A stretch of DNA of 47,077 nt from DATBAK01 sp038240075 (GTDB lineage Bacteria > Actinomycetota > Acidimicrobiia > IMCC26256 > PALSA-610), in contig JBBSEC010000021.1 of the NCBI GenBank assembly GCA_038240075.1, forward strand, positions 1-47,077, read 5' to 3'. Position numbers and translations under genes: made by a program. The notes under the pieces were generated by a model. That model was given only the letters and a program-made list of their open reading frames with translations. It was not told the origin of the DNA and made no database searches. Shown in pieces: positions 24,078 to 31,280 of this stretch (position 1 is the first letter of the stretch; each line of letters begins with the position of its first letter).

Positions 24078-24499
24078 CGCAGATGACCGGCGACGAGTGG
24101 AAGCAGTTCGCGTTCGGGCAACCCCGAACCGCGAAGTTGGCGACGACGCGCGCCAACGGTGCGCCGCACGTCGCTCCCATCTGGGTCGCGCTCGACGGCG
24201 ACGAGATCGTGTTCACCACCGGTGAGACGACCATGAAGGGGAAGGCGCTTCGTCGCGATGCGCGCGTCGCCCTCTGCTTCGACGACGAGGCGCCACCGTT
24301 CTCGTTCGTGATCGTCGAGGGTGAGGCGCGCATCTCCGAAGACGCGACTGAGCTGCTGGCGTGGTCGACGATTCTCGGCGGCCGGTACATGGGCAACGAA
24401 CGGGCCGAGGAGTTCGGGCGCCGCAACGCGGTGCCCGGCGAGCTGCTCGTGCACGTGCACCCGACGCGCATCGTCGGCCAACACGGCGTGAGTGAATGA
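24074..24499 (+). CDS. PPOX-class (pyridoxamine 5'-phosphate oxidase fold) oxidoreductase, probably F420-linked
   Basis: This 141-residue split-barrel flavin/F420-binding protein has RTAKLATTRANGAPHVAPIWVALDGDEIVFTTGETTMKGKALRRDARVALCFDD. This is the pattern of actinobacterial F420-dependent PPOX proteins (Rv1155/Rv0121c type). The basic motif KGKALRRD sits where the cofactor phosphate binds. The reaction partner is unknown. GTG 24074 overlaps the ArsC-like stop; ATG 24083 is an alternative. It is followed at 19 bp by a second acyl-CoA dehydrogenase gene. Confidence 0.85.
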   Translation: MTQMTGDEWKQFAFGQPRTAKLATTRANGAPHVAPIWVALDGDEIVFTTGETTMKGKALRRDARVALCFDDEAPPFSFVIVEGEARISEDATELLAWSTILGGRYMGNERAEEFGRRNAVPGELLVHVHPTRIVGQHGVSE

Positions 24500-24518
24500 T
24501 CGAACGAGGGGGTCTGCA

Positions 24519-25793
24519 GTGAGCGACGTGACGGAGCTGACGGAGGAGCAGGTGCGCACCGAGGTGCGGGCCTGGCTGACGGAGAACTGGGACCCGGATC
24601 TCACCGTCGCCGCGTGGTGGGAGCGCCTCGCGCACTCGGGATACGCGGCGCCGACCTTCCCCGAAGACTGCTTCGGCAAGGGCTACCCGCGCAGGTTCGC
24701 GAACGTGGTCAACGAGGAGATCGCGACGGCCCGCGCCATCCCGCCGCCGTCGGGCCTCGGCTACGCGCTCGCGGCGCCGACGATCGCGCGCCACGGCAGC
24801 CAGGAGCAGAAGGACACGTTCCTGTGGCGCATCCTCTCGGGGCAGGACGCGTGGTGCCAGCTCTTCAGCGAGCCCGGTGCCGGTTCCGATCTCGCGAGCC
24901 TGCAGTGCAAGGCGGATCTCGACGGCGACGAGTACATCATCAACGGGCAGAAGGTGTGGACGTCGACCGCGCAGCTCTGCAACCTCGGCATGCTGATCGC
25001 GCGCACGGATGCCGACCTGCCCAAGCACGTCGGCATCACCTACTTCGGGTTCGAGATGCGCCAGCCCGGCGTCGAAGTGCGGCCGCTGCGCGAGATGACG
25101 GGCCGCGCGTTGTTCAACGAGGTGTTCATCGACGACGGCCGCGTGCCGGCCGAGAACATCATCGGCGGCCTCAACAACGGCTGGGCCGTCGCGAACACCA
25201 CGCTCGCGGCGGAGCGCGCCAGCCTCGGCAGCGGCGGAGGCGGCGCCGCGGGTGCAGCGTTTCCCGGGCCGATGGCCGGTCACCTCGAGCGCAAGGCGGG
25301 CGACTTCGTCGGCCAGGTACGCACGGGCGGTACCGGCGGCGGTGGCGAAGGCATGACCGACCGGCTGATTGCGCTCGCCCGCTCGACGGGCAAGGGCGAC
25401 GATCCCGTCGTCCGCCAGGGCCTCGCGCGGCTCTACATCCTCAACCGGATCGGGAAGTTCTCGTCGTTGCGCATGCGCACCGGTGCCGCTTCCGCGGGCG
25501 CGCCCAACATCGCCAAGTTGATGATGAGCGATCTCCTGCGCCTCAACCGTGAGCTCGGCAACCAGATCATCGGTCCCGACGGCATGCTCATGGGTACCGA
25601 CACGCTCGGGGGCGGCATGGTGCAGGAGATGACGCTGTTCTCACCGGGTCCGTCGATCTACGGCGGGACCGACCAGGTGCAGCGCAACATCATCGGCGAG
25701 CGCGTGCTGGGTCTGCCGAAGGAGCCCGGCCCCGACAAGGGGACGCCGTTCCGCAGCCTCGCGGTGGGCACGCAGGGCGCGGCGGCCCGCTAA
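24519..25793 (+). CDS. Acyl-CoA dehydrogenase (FadE-like)
   Basis: This 424-residue acyl-CoA dehydrogenase of the mycobacterial FadE type has QLFSEPGAGSDLASLQC, INGQKVWTSTAQ and GVEVRPLREMTGRALFNEVFIDDGRVP. The C-terminal PGPSIYGGTDQVQRNIIGERVLGLPKEP is also present. The YEGT catalytic Glu is Gly here; E232 in TTLAAERASLGSG is the likely base. A Gly/Ala-rich insertion (about residues 236-278, including GGTGGGGEG) is longer than usual. GTG 24519 has GAGGGGG upstream, and a frame from 24492 would overlap the preceding gene. The stop interlocks with the convergent GNAT gene in CTAA. Confidence 0.92.
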   Translation: MSDVTELTEEQVRTEVRAWLTENWDPDLTVAAWWERLAHSGYAAPTFPEDCFGKGYPRRFANVVNEEIATARAIPPPSGLGYALAAPTIARHGSQEQKDTFLWRILSGQDAWCQLFSEPGAGSDLASLQCKADLDGDEYIINGQKVWTSTAQLCNLGMLIARTDADLPKHVGITYFGFEMRQPGVEVRPLREMTGRALFNEVFIDDGRVPAENIIGGLNNGWAVANTTLAAERASLGSGGGGAAGAAFPGPMAGHLERKAGDFVGQVRTGGTGGGGEGMTDRLIALARSTGKGDDPVVRQGLARLYILNRIGKFSSLRMRTGAASAGAPNIAKLMMSDLLRLNRELGNQIIGPDGMLMGTDTLGGGMVQEMTLFSPGPSIYGGTDQVQRNIIGERVLGLPKEPGPDKGTPFRSLAVGTQGAAAR

Positions 25794-26389
25794 ACGCGCC
25801 GTTCGCGCCAGACGTCCGGCCGCAACACGAACTCGAGTTGCCGGCCGGTCTCGGCGAGCGCCTCGGGCGGCACCGACACGACCCGTTCGAGGTGGTAGCC
25901 GAGGCGGCGCGGGATCGCCGCGCTCGCGTGGTTCGCTTCGTCGCAGTACACGAGCACGCGCTCGACGTCGGGTTGGTTCACGGCGATCTCGGTGAGCACC
26001 TCCGCGGCGCGCGTCGCGAGGCCCCGTCCGGTCGCGTCGGCTCGTAGCCAGTATCCGATCTCGAGGGTCTTCGCGCCGCGGCGGGCGGTCAGGCCGAACG
26101 CGCCGAGCAGCCGCTCCGAGGCGGTGTCGCCGTCGCCCTCGGCCGCCGCCGTGAAGAGGCCGTAGCCGTAGTCGGCGCCCCGGGCCCACGCCGCGTCGGC
26201 TTCCGCGAGTCGCCGGCGTTGGAACCGCTCGTCGGCCGACTCCGGGTTCGCCCACGGCATCCAGGGCCGGAGGTGGTCGAGGTTCTCGGCGACGGCCGCG
26301 GCGACCGCCGCGGCATCGGCGACGGTGAGGCGTCGCACCACGACATCGCCGAGGTCGACGCGCTCGGGGGGTAACGCTGGCACCCGCAT
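25790..26389 (-). CDS. GNAT acetyltransferase, RimJ/RimL-like
   Basis: This 199-residue acetyl-CoA-dependent N-acetyltransferase contains VVVRRLTVADAAAVAAAVAENLDHLRPWMPW, typical of the RimJ/RimL type. EIGYWLRADATGRGLATRAAEVL is motif A with the pyrophosphate-binding R-G-x-A. ANHASAAIPRRLGYHLE closes the fold. The target may be a ribosomal protein N-terminus, an antibiotic or another amine; this cannot be decided. It is convergent with the acyl-CoA dehydrogenase (4-bp overlap) and divergent from alaX, with repeat copy 2 in the spacer. Confidence 0.87.
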   Translation of the reverse strand: MRVPALPPERVDLGDVVVRRLTVADAAAVAAAVAENLDHLRPWMPWANPESADERFQRRRLAEADAAWARGADYGYGLFTAAAEGDGDTASERLLGAFGLTARRGAKTLEIGYWLRADATGRGLATRAAEVLTEIAVNQPDVERVLVYCDEANHASAAIPRRLGYHLERVVSVPPEALAETGRQLEFVLRPDVWRERRV

Positions 26390-26450
26390 AGTGAACTACA
26401 CCACGGTGGGTTCCCGCCTGCGGTTCCGTGCTCCTTTCGGCCCGTCCGGT

Positions 26451-26500
26451 TCCTTGGTACTGCACCTATGTCGCATACGACATAGGTGCAGTACCAGGGA
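26451..26500 (+). repeat. Dispersed 50-bp palindrome, copy 2 (near-perfect)
   Basis: The arms of 23 bp (26451-26473 and 26478-26500) pair throughout except for one T-G wobble, around a 4-nt CATA loop. This is the most regular copy. It lies between two divergent genes, upstream of both, so it cannot simply be a terminator of either. Confidence 0.92.
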
Positions 26501-26515
26501 CGCAGAGTCGGGCGG

Positions 26516-26521
26516 TAGCGT
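26516..26521 (+). promoter_or_regulatory. -10 hexamer TAGCGT for alaX
   Basis: TAGCGT ends 7 nt before ATG 26529 and begins 15 bp after repeat copy 2. The palindrome would therefore cover the -35 region. Confidence 0.45.
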
Positions 26522-26528
26522 CGACGCG

Positions 26529-27233
26529 ATGGCGACGGAGCTGCTGTATCTCCGCGACGCGTACCTGCGCGAGTTCGACGCGCGCGTGGTCGACGTGCGC
26601 GGTTCGGATGTCGCGCTCGACCGGACCGCGTTCTATCCGACGGGCGGTGGTCAGCCGCACGACACCGGCACGCTCGACGGTTTCCTGGTGACCGGCGTGC
26701 GCAAGGAAGGCGATGTCGTGTGGCACGAGATCGCGGGTGCGCTGCCTTCGGAAGGCGCGGCAGTGCACGGCGTTCTCGACTGGGACCGTCGCCACCGGCT
26801 CATGCGCACGCACACCGCGCTGCACGTGCTCTGCGGTGTGATCTGGAACGAGTGGTCGAAGGCGGTGACGGGCGGAAACATGGAACCGCTCGAGGCGCGC
26901 ATGGACTTCGAGTTCGACCCGCTTCCCGAAGGCTTCGCGGCGACGGTGAGCGATCTCGTGAACGCGGCCATCGCGGCCGACTACCCGATCGAGGTGTCGT
27001 TCCTGCCGCGCGGAACCGCGCTCACTGACGCCGACCTCATCCGCACCAAGGTGAACATGATCCCCGAGTCGGTCACCGAGATCCGCGTCGTCGACATCGT
27101 CGGCCTCGACAAGCAGGCCGATGGCGGCACCCACGTGCACTCGACTGGAGAGATCGGCCGCTTCGAAGTGGTGAAGACCGAGTCCAAAGGCAAAGGCAAC
27201 AAACGCCTCCGCATCCGTCTGCACGACGCCTGA
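26529..27233 (+). CDS. Alanyl-tRNA editing protein, AlaX-like
   Basis: This 234-residue stand-alone editing domain hydrolyses Ser or Gly mischarged on tRNA-Ala. The start LYLRDAYLREFDARVVDVRGSDVALDRTAFYPTGGGQPHDTG matches AlaX type II. The zinc-binding HxxxH is H95-H99 in RTHTALHVL, and the second motif ADGGTHVHSTGEIG provides H202. The usual Cys in front of GGTH is Asp here, a variant common in this type. ATG 26529 is supported by the -10 spacing; the open frame back to 26325 runs through the repeat. Confidence 0.93.
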   Translation: MATELLYLRDAYLREFDARVVDVRGSDVALDRTAFYPTGGGQPHDTGTLDGFLVTGVRKEGDVVWHEIAGALPSEGAAVHGVLDWDRRHRLMRTHTALHVLCGVIWNEWSKAVTGGNMEPLEARMDFEFDPLPEGFAATVSDLVNAAIAADYPIEVSFLPRGTALTDADLIRTKVNMIPESVTEIRVVDIVGLDKQADGGTHVHSTGEIGRFEVVKTESKGKGNKRLRIRLHDA

Positions 27234-27276
27234 CCGAGCTCTGACCCGACCTGATCTTGATGGCAAGGAGCGAACC

Positions 27277-27636
27277 GTGGGTTCGAAGTTCACTGAGCTG
27301 ATCATCGACGCGGCGGATCCCGGCGCGCTGGCGAGGTTTTGGCAGGAAGTGTTGGGCTGGTCGCGGCTGAGAGTCGAAGGCGAGGCGGTTGAGCTCGGAG
27401 CGGGGAACGGGTCAACACCGACGTTGGTGTTCGTGCCCGTCGACGACGCCAAGGTGGTGAAGAACCGCGTGCACATCGACGTCAACCCGACCGACTGCGA
27501 CCAGGCCGAGGAGCTGACCCGACTGCTGAGCCTCGGCGCGACACACGTCGACGTCGGTCAGGGTGAGCAGTCGTGGGTGGTGCTCGCCGATCCCGAAGGC
27601 AACGAGTTCTGCCTGCTCAGAACGCGACGTGACTGA
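27277..27636 (+). CDS. VOC (glyoxalase-like) family protein
   Basis: This 119-residue single VOC domain starts KFTELIIDAADPGALARFWQEVLGW. NRVHIDVNPTDCDQAEELTRLLSLGATHV follows, and the end is WVVLADPEGNEFCLLRTR. These are the beta-alpha-beta repeats of the Glyoxalase_6-like group. A metal site (His/Glu) is only partly evident, so enzymatic activity is uncertain. GTG 27277 has AGGAG 6 nt upstream. Its end overlaps the DinB-like gene by 8 bp. Confidence 0.85.
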   Translation: MGSKFTELIIDAADPGALARFWQEVLGWSRLRVEGEAVELGAGNGSTPTLVFVPVDDAKVVKNRVHIDVNPTDCDQAEELTRLLSLGATHVDVGQGEQSWVVLADPEGNEFCLLRTRRD

Positions 27637-28126
27637 CTCGAGCGGACCCGACCTGATCGGGTCCGAGCGCGACGTCCTCATCAACTACCTCAACAAGATG
27701 CGCGATGCGGTCGTGCGCACATCCGAGGGACTGACCGAGGAGCAACAGCGCGCACCCGGCGTGCCGTCGGGAACGAACCTCCTCGGCACCATCCAACACC
27801 TCACGATGGTCGAGGCGCACTGGTTCCGGATGGTCTTCCTCGGTGAGGACATCGGCGCGGAGCTCGGGGATGAGTACACGATGGAAGTTCCCGCCGACGT
27901 CACACGCGAACAGGCCGTGGCGGCGTACCGGGCCGAGTGCGCGCGCAGCGACGAGATCATCCGCGCCTGCCCCGACCTCTCGACCTTGGCCAAAGCCGAG
28001 AACCCCGGTGAACCCGGGCTCGACGCGCTCCGGCTCATCGCCGCGCACATGATCGAGGAAACCGCCCGTCACGCCGGCCAGTGCGACATTCTTCGCGAAA
28101 TGATCGACGGTACGACCGACGACTGA
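27629..28126 (+). CDS. DinB-superfamily (DUF664, mycothiol-transferase-like) protein
   Basis: This 165-residue four-helix-bundle protein has LINYLNKMRDAVVRTSEGLTEEQQRAPGVPSGTNLLGTIQHLTMVEAHWFRMVFLGED and the end HMIEETARHAGQCDILREMIDG. The His residues in QHLTMVEAHW and ETARHAGQ are the metal ligands of DinB/MST-type proteins. In actinomycetes many members are thought to be mycothiol- or bacillithiol-dependent transferases. GTG 27629 is chosen because it overlaps the VOC stop, giving a coupled pair. Confidence 0.86.
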   Translation: MTDSSGPDLIGSERDVLINYLNKMRDAVVRTSEGLTEEQQRAPGVPSGTNLLGTIQHLTMVEAHWFRMVFLGEDIGAELGDEYTMEVPADVTREQAVAAYRAECARSDEIIRACPDLSTLAKAENPGEPGLDALRLIAAHMIEETARHAGQCDILREMIDGTTDD

Positions 28127-28151
28127 CCACGACCGCGGCGAGACTGCACTG

Positions 28152-28772
28152 ATGCTGCCCGAGTTGCTCGCCACGGATGGAGTGCGTGAGCACCTCGATC
28201 TCGGGTCGACGGTGGGGTTCCTCGCGCTGCACGGCGGTCTCGAACGGGGCACCTTCGAGATCGCGCACGAGGCGGCCCGGCGTTCGGGTGCGTCGCTCTA
28301 CGGCGTGGTGCAGCCGGCCGACCTGCGTTGGCACGTGCCGTCGTCGGCGTACGACCCCGCGCACTCGGCCGCGTTGCGCGCGTTCCTCGATCACGTCGAG
28401 GTCGTCGTCTCGGTACACGGCTACGGAGGGTTACGCACCTCCGACGACCGGTGGACGACGGTGCTCGTCGGTGGTTCCGATCGCGCGCTCGCGCGCCGAC
28501 TCGCAACCTGCCTGCGCGCGCCCTTGCCCGACTACACGTTCCTCGACGACATGGACCTGATCCCGGAGCACCTGCGGGGCGTGCATCCCGAGAACCCGGT
28601 CAATCTGGTGCGGGGCGGGGGAGTGCAACTCGAGCTTCCGCCGCGCGTGCGCGGCTACGGCCGCTACTGGGACGATCGGCCGACCGACATCGACGCGTCA
28701 GGCCTGCGGCCGCACACGGAAGCGATCGTCGGCGTGCTCGCGGATCAGTCGAGGTGGCTGGTGTCGTTGTAG
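28152..28772 (+). CDS. Poly-gamma-glutamate hydrolase-family protein (PghP-like)
   Basis: This 206-residue protein resembles the zinc peptidase family DUF867, founded on phage PghP, which cuts poly-gamma-glutamate. Seen are FLALHGGLERGTFEIAHEAARR (H27, E36), VVVSVHGYGG (H89) and a C-terminal VQLELPPRVRG, which carries the catalytic-type Glu in this carboxypeptidase-like fold. There is no signal peptide, so an intracellular role is likely. The natural substrate is unknown; other bacterial members lie outside prophages. It is convergent with the histidine phosphatase gene, overlapping by 28 bp. Confidence 0.78.
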   Translation: MLPELLATDGVREHLDLGSTVGFLALHGGLERGTFEIAHEAARRSGASLYGVVQPADLRWHVPSSAYDPAHSAALRAFLDHVEVVVSVHGYGGLRTSDDRWTTVLVGGSDRALARRLATCLRAPLPDYTFLDDMDLIPEHLRGVHPENPVNLVRGGGVQLELPPRVRGYGRYWDDRPTDIDASGLRPHTEAIVGVLADQSRWLVSL

Positions 28773-29443
28773 CGCCGCAGGATCGAACGCTCGGTGGTGA
28801 CGACGACCTCGCTGATCGATCCGTTGTCGGCGCCCGCGAACGCGAACCGGCGCGATCCGGTGACGTGATGCAGCAGCTGTCCGATGACGCCACCGTGCAC
28901 GACGACGACCACCCGCCCGTCGGGATGCGCGTCGACGATGCGTTGCAGTCCGCGCTGCGTGCGGGCCTCGAAGTCGTCGAGCGCTTCGGCGCCGGGAATC
29001 ACATCCCAGCGTTCCTCTCGGAAGATCTCCTGGAAGATCGGATCGCCCGCCGCGGCCTTCCAGCGCAGCGCGCCGCCTTCCCACTCTCCGAGGAACACCT
29101 CGCGGAGGTCGGGCTCGATGATCGGAGTCAGGCCGAGGCGCGCCGCGAGCGGTGCCGCGGTCTCGTGCGTGCGCCGCAGCGTCGTGACGTAGATCGCGTC
29201 GACGCGCTGTTTCGCGAGCCGCAGGCCGAGGCGTTCGGCCTGCTCGACACCGACCGGGTCGAGCTCGGGGTCTCCGTGGCCGTCGTGGAGCGCGAACGGT
29301 TCGTCGCGGAGTGCGGGTGCCGACTCGCCGTGCCGCACCAGGAGCACGGTCGTCGCACCCGGAGGCGCCGCGAACCGGTGCTGACGAAAGCCTTCTGGAG
29401 TCGGCTGGTTGGAGCCGAAGCCGACGTTCCGGGGGGTGGGCAC
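28745..29443 (-). CDS. Histidine phosphatase (phosphoglycerate mutase-like) family protein
   Basis: This 232-residue phosphohydrolase is marked by TTVLLVRHGESAPALRDEPF (phospho-accepting His), LDPVGVEQAERLGLRL and VTTLRRTHETAAPLAARLGL. VVVHGGVIGQLLHHVTG supplies the second His. DLREVFLGEWEGG is the typical acid loop. The substrate (phosphosugar, cofactor phosphate or other) cannot be told. GTG 29443 is chosen from the -10 spacing (TACCCT plus 6 nt) and because similarity begins soon after; the open frame back to 29767 is a shadow of the thioesterase gene. Confidence 0.9.
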   Translation of the reverse strand: MPTPRNVGFGSNQPTPEGFRQHRFAAPPGATTVLLVRHGESAPALRDEPFALHDGHGDPELDPVGVEQAERLGLRLAKQRVDAIYVTTLRRTHETAAPLAARLGLTPIIEPDLREVFLGEWEGGALRWKAAAGDPIFQEIFREERWDVIPGAEALDDFEARTQRGLQRIVDAHPDGRVVVVVHGGVIGQLLHHVTGSRRFAFAGADNGSISEVVVTTERSILRRYNDTSHLD

Positions 29444-29449
29444 GGCGCC

Positions 29450-29459
29450 AGGGTAGGTT
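29450..29459. promoter_or_regulatory. Divergent leaderless promoters sharing one TA step
   Basis: AGGGTAGGTT reads as TAGGTT on the plus strand (29454-29459), followed by 6 nt and GTG 29466. On the minus strand it reads as TACCCT (29455-29450), followed by 6 nt and GTG 29443. The TA at 29454-29455 belongs to both hexamers, so the two initiations should be mutually exclusive. Confidence 0.55.
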
Positions 29460-29465
29460 CGGCCC

Positions 29466-30227
29466 GTGGTCGGTGACGAGCTCGTGCCCCGCCCCGCGAC
29501 CGGGCGGCGCTTCTCGCAGCGCACACGCGTCCGCCTCGCCGACGTCTCCGCGACCGGACGTCTCCGCCTCGACGCGATCGCGCGCATGCTCCAAGACGTC
29601 TCCAGCGACGACACCGCCGACGCCGCGTACGCGGCCGACGCGGTCTGGGTGATTCGCAAGCTCGTGATCGAGCTCGGCGAGCGACTGCCGCGGCTGCGCG
29701 ACGACGTCACCCTCGTGACGTGGTGCTCGGGCACGGGCCCGCGCTGGGCCGAGCGTCGAACCGACATCGAGTCGGACGACGGCGAAATCGCAGTTCGTGC
29801 CGCCGCGCTCTGGGTGTTCGTCGATTTCCAGAGCGGACGCCCGATCCCTCTGGGCGACGGGTTCGACGCGGTGTATGGAGAAGCCGCCGGCGGACGGCGG
29901 GTGGGTCAGCGCCTCCAACACCCACCGCCGCCCCCGAACGCGCCCGCCACACCGTGGCCGCTGCGAGTCACCGACCTTGATGTGCTCGGCCACGTCAACA
30001 ACGCGGCCTACTGGGCGCCGGTCGAAGAGACGCTCGCGGGACTCCCGCCGGGCTGGCGGGTCGGTCGGGCCGAGGTCGAGTTCCGCGGCGGGCTCGACCA
30101 GACCGACTCGGTGCAGATGGTCGAGGCGCTCGGCGGCGGGGATCTGAAGCTGTGGCTCACGGTCGGCACCGACGTGCGTGCGTCGGCGGTGGTGGCGCTG
30201 ACGCCCGCGCCCGGTCGTCGCTTCTAG
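29466..30227 (+). CDS. Acyl-ACP thioesterase-family protein
   Basis: This 253-residue double hot-dog protein has a first domain RFSQRTRVRLADVSATGRLRLDAIARMLQDVSSDDTADA. Its second domain is RVTDLDVLGHVNNAAYWAPVEETLAG, where the HVNN element holds the catalytic Asn/His of FatA/TesA-type thioesterases. It would release free fatty acid from acyl-ACP or acyl-CoA. The two domains are joined by a Pro-rich linker (HPPPPPNAP). GTG 29466 lies 6 nt after a -10 hexamer. The stop TAG is the start of the next gene's -10. Confidence 0.88.
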   Translation: MVGDELVPRPATGRRFSQRTRVRLADVSATGRLRLDAIARMLQDVSSDDTADAAYAADAVWVIRKLVIELGERLPRLRDDVTLVTWCSGTGPRWAERRTDIESDDGEIAVRAAALWVFVDFQSGRPIPLGDGFDAVYGEAAGGRRVGQRLQHPPPPPNAPATPWPLRVTDLDVLGHVNNAAYWAPVEETLAGLPPGWRVGRAEVEFRGGLDQTDSVQMVEALGGGDLKLWLTVGTDVRASAVVALTPAPGRRF

Positions 30228-30230
30228 GAT
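30225..30230 (+). promoter_or_regulatory. -10 hexamer TAGGAT for the LLM gene
   Basis: TAGGAT begins with the thioesterase stop and ends 6 nt before ATG 30237, predicting a leaderless mRNA. Confidence 0.45.
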
Positions 30231-30236
30231 GCGCGG

Positions 30237-31274
30237 ATGGCAGGAGACCTGAAGCTCGGCTTCCAGATCGGGTACTGGGGCGCAGCACCGCCGAAGGGGT
30301 TCCCCGAGGTGCTCGTGGAGGCGGAACGGCTCGGCTACGACTCGTTCTGGACCGCGGAGGCGTACGGCTCCGACGCGCTCACGCCGCTCGCGTGGTGGGG
30401 CGCGTCGACGTCGCGCATCAAGCTCGGCACGTCGATATGCCAGATGTCGGCCCGCTCGCCCGCGGCGATGGGCATGGCCGCGATCACGCTCGATCACCTT
30501 TCGAACGGTCGGTTCATCCTCGGGCTCGGCGCGTCGGGACCGCAGGTGGCCGAGGGTTGGTACGGCGACGACTACCGCAAGCCGCTCGCGCGCACGCGTG
30601 AGTACGTCGACATCGTGCGCCAGGTCGTGGCGCGCGAGCACCCCGTCGAGTTCGACGGCAAGCACTACCAGATGCCGTTGCGCGGCGGCACCGGCCTGGG
30701 GAAGCCGCTGAAGTCGATCACGCATCCACTGCGCAAGGAGATCCCGATCTACCTCGCGTCGGAAGGGCCGAAGAACGTGGCCCTCACCGCGGAGATCGCC
30801 GACGGCTGGCTCGCGATCTTCTACGCGCCCCGCGTCGACCAGTTCTACAAGGACTCGCTCGCCGAGGGGTTCGCGCGACCGAACGCGCGTCACGGTTGGG
30901 ACGACTTCGAGATCGCGTGCACGGTGCCCGTCATCCTCACCGACGACGTCGAGGCCGCGGCCGACTTCTACCGGCCGGTGATGGCGTTGTACATCGGCGG
31001 GATGGGCGCGCGTGAGGTGAACTTCCACAACGAGGTCTTCGCGCGCATGGGCTACGAGGGCGAGGCCAAGCTCATTCAGGACCTGTACCTCGACGGCAAG
31101 AAGGAAGAAGCCGCCGCCGCGGTGCCGCTCCAGCTGATCGAGGACACCGCGCTCATCGGCCCGCGCGAGAAGCTGCGCGACGACCTCGAGAAGTGGCGCG
31201 AGTCGGTCGTCGGCACGCTGCTCGTCAGCGGCGACGTCAACACGTTGCGTACCGTCGCCGAGCTCGTGCTCTGA
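30237..31274 (+). CDS. LLM-class oxidoreductase, probably F420-dependent
   Basis: This 345-residue luciferase-like TIM barrel starts KLGFQIGYWGAAPPKGFPEVLVEAERLGYDSFWTAEAYGSDALTPLAWWGASTSRIKLGTSI. RSPAAMGMAAITLDHLSNGRFILGLGASGPQVAEGWYG and REIPIYLASEGPKNV-like KEIPIYLASEGPKNVALTAEIADGW follow. This matches the actinobacterial F420-dependent Rv3520c-type group, whose substrates are mostly unknown. It is separated by only 6 bp from the YceH-ALDH fusion gene and is likely cotranscribed with it. Confidence 0.9.
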   Translation: MAGDLKLGFQIGYWGAAPPKGFPEVLVEAERLGYDSFWTAEAYGSDALTPLAWWGASTSRIKLGTSICQMSARSPAAMGMAAITLDHLSNGRFILGLGASGPQVAEGWYGDDYRKPLARTREYVDIVRQVVAREHPVEFDGKHYQMPLRGGTGLGKPLKSITHPLRKEIPIYLASEGPKNVALTAEIADGWLAIFYAPRVDQFYKDSLAEGFARPNARHGWDDFEIACTVPVILTDDVEAAADFYRPVMALYIGGMGAREVNFHNEVFARMGYEGEAKLIQDLYLDGKKEEAAAAVPLQLIEDTALIGPREKLRDDLEKWRESVVGTLLVSGDVNTLRTVAELVL

Positions 31275-31280
31275 GGCGCG

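Noticed and set aside
26325..26528. N-terminal extension of the AlaX gene through palindrome copy 2
   Set aside because: The added sequence has no AlaX similarity, and ATG 26529 fits both the family start and the -10 spacing.
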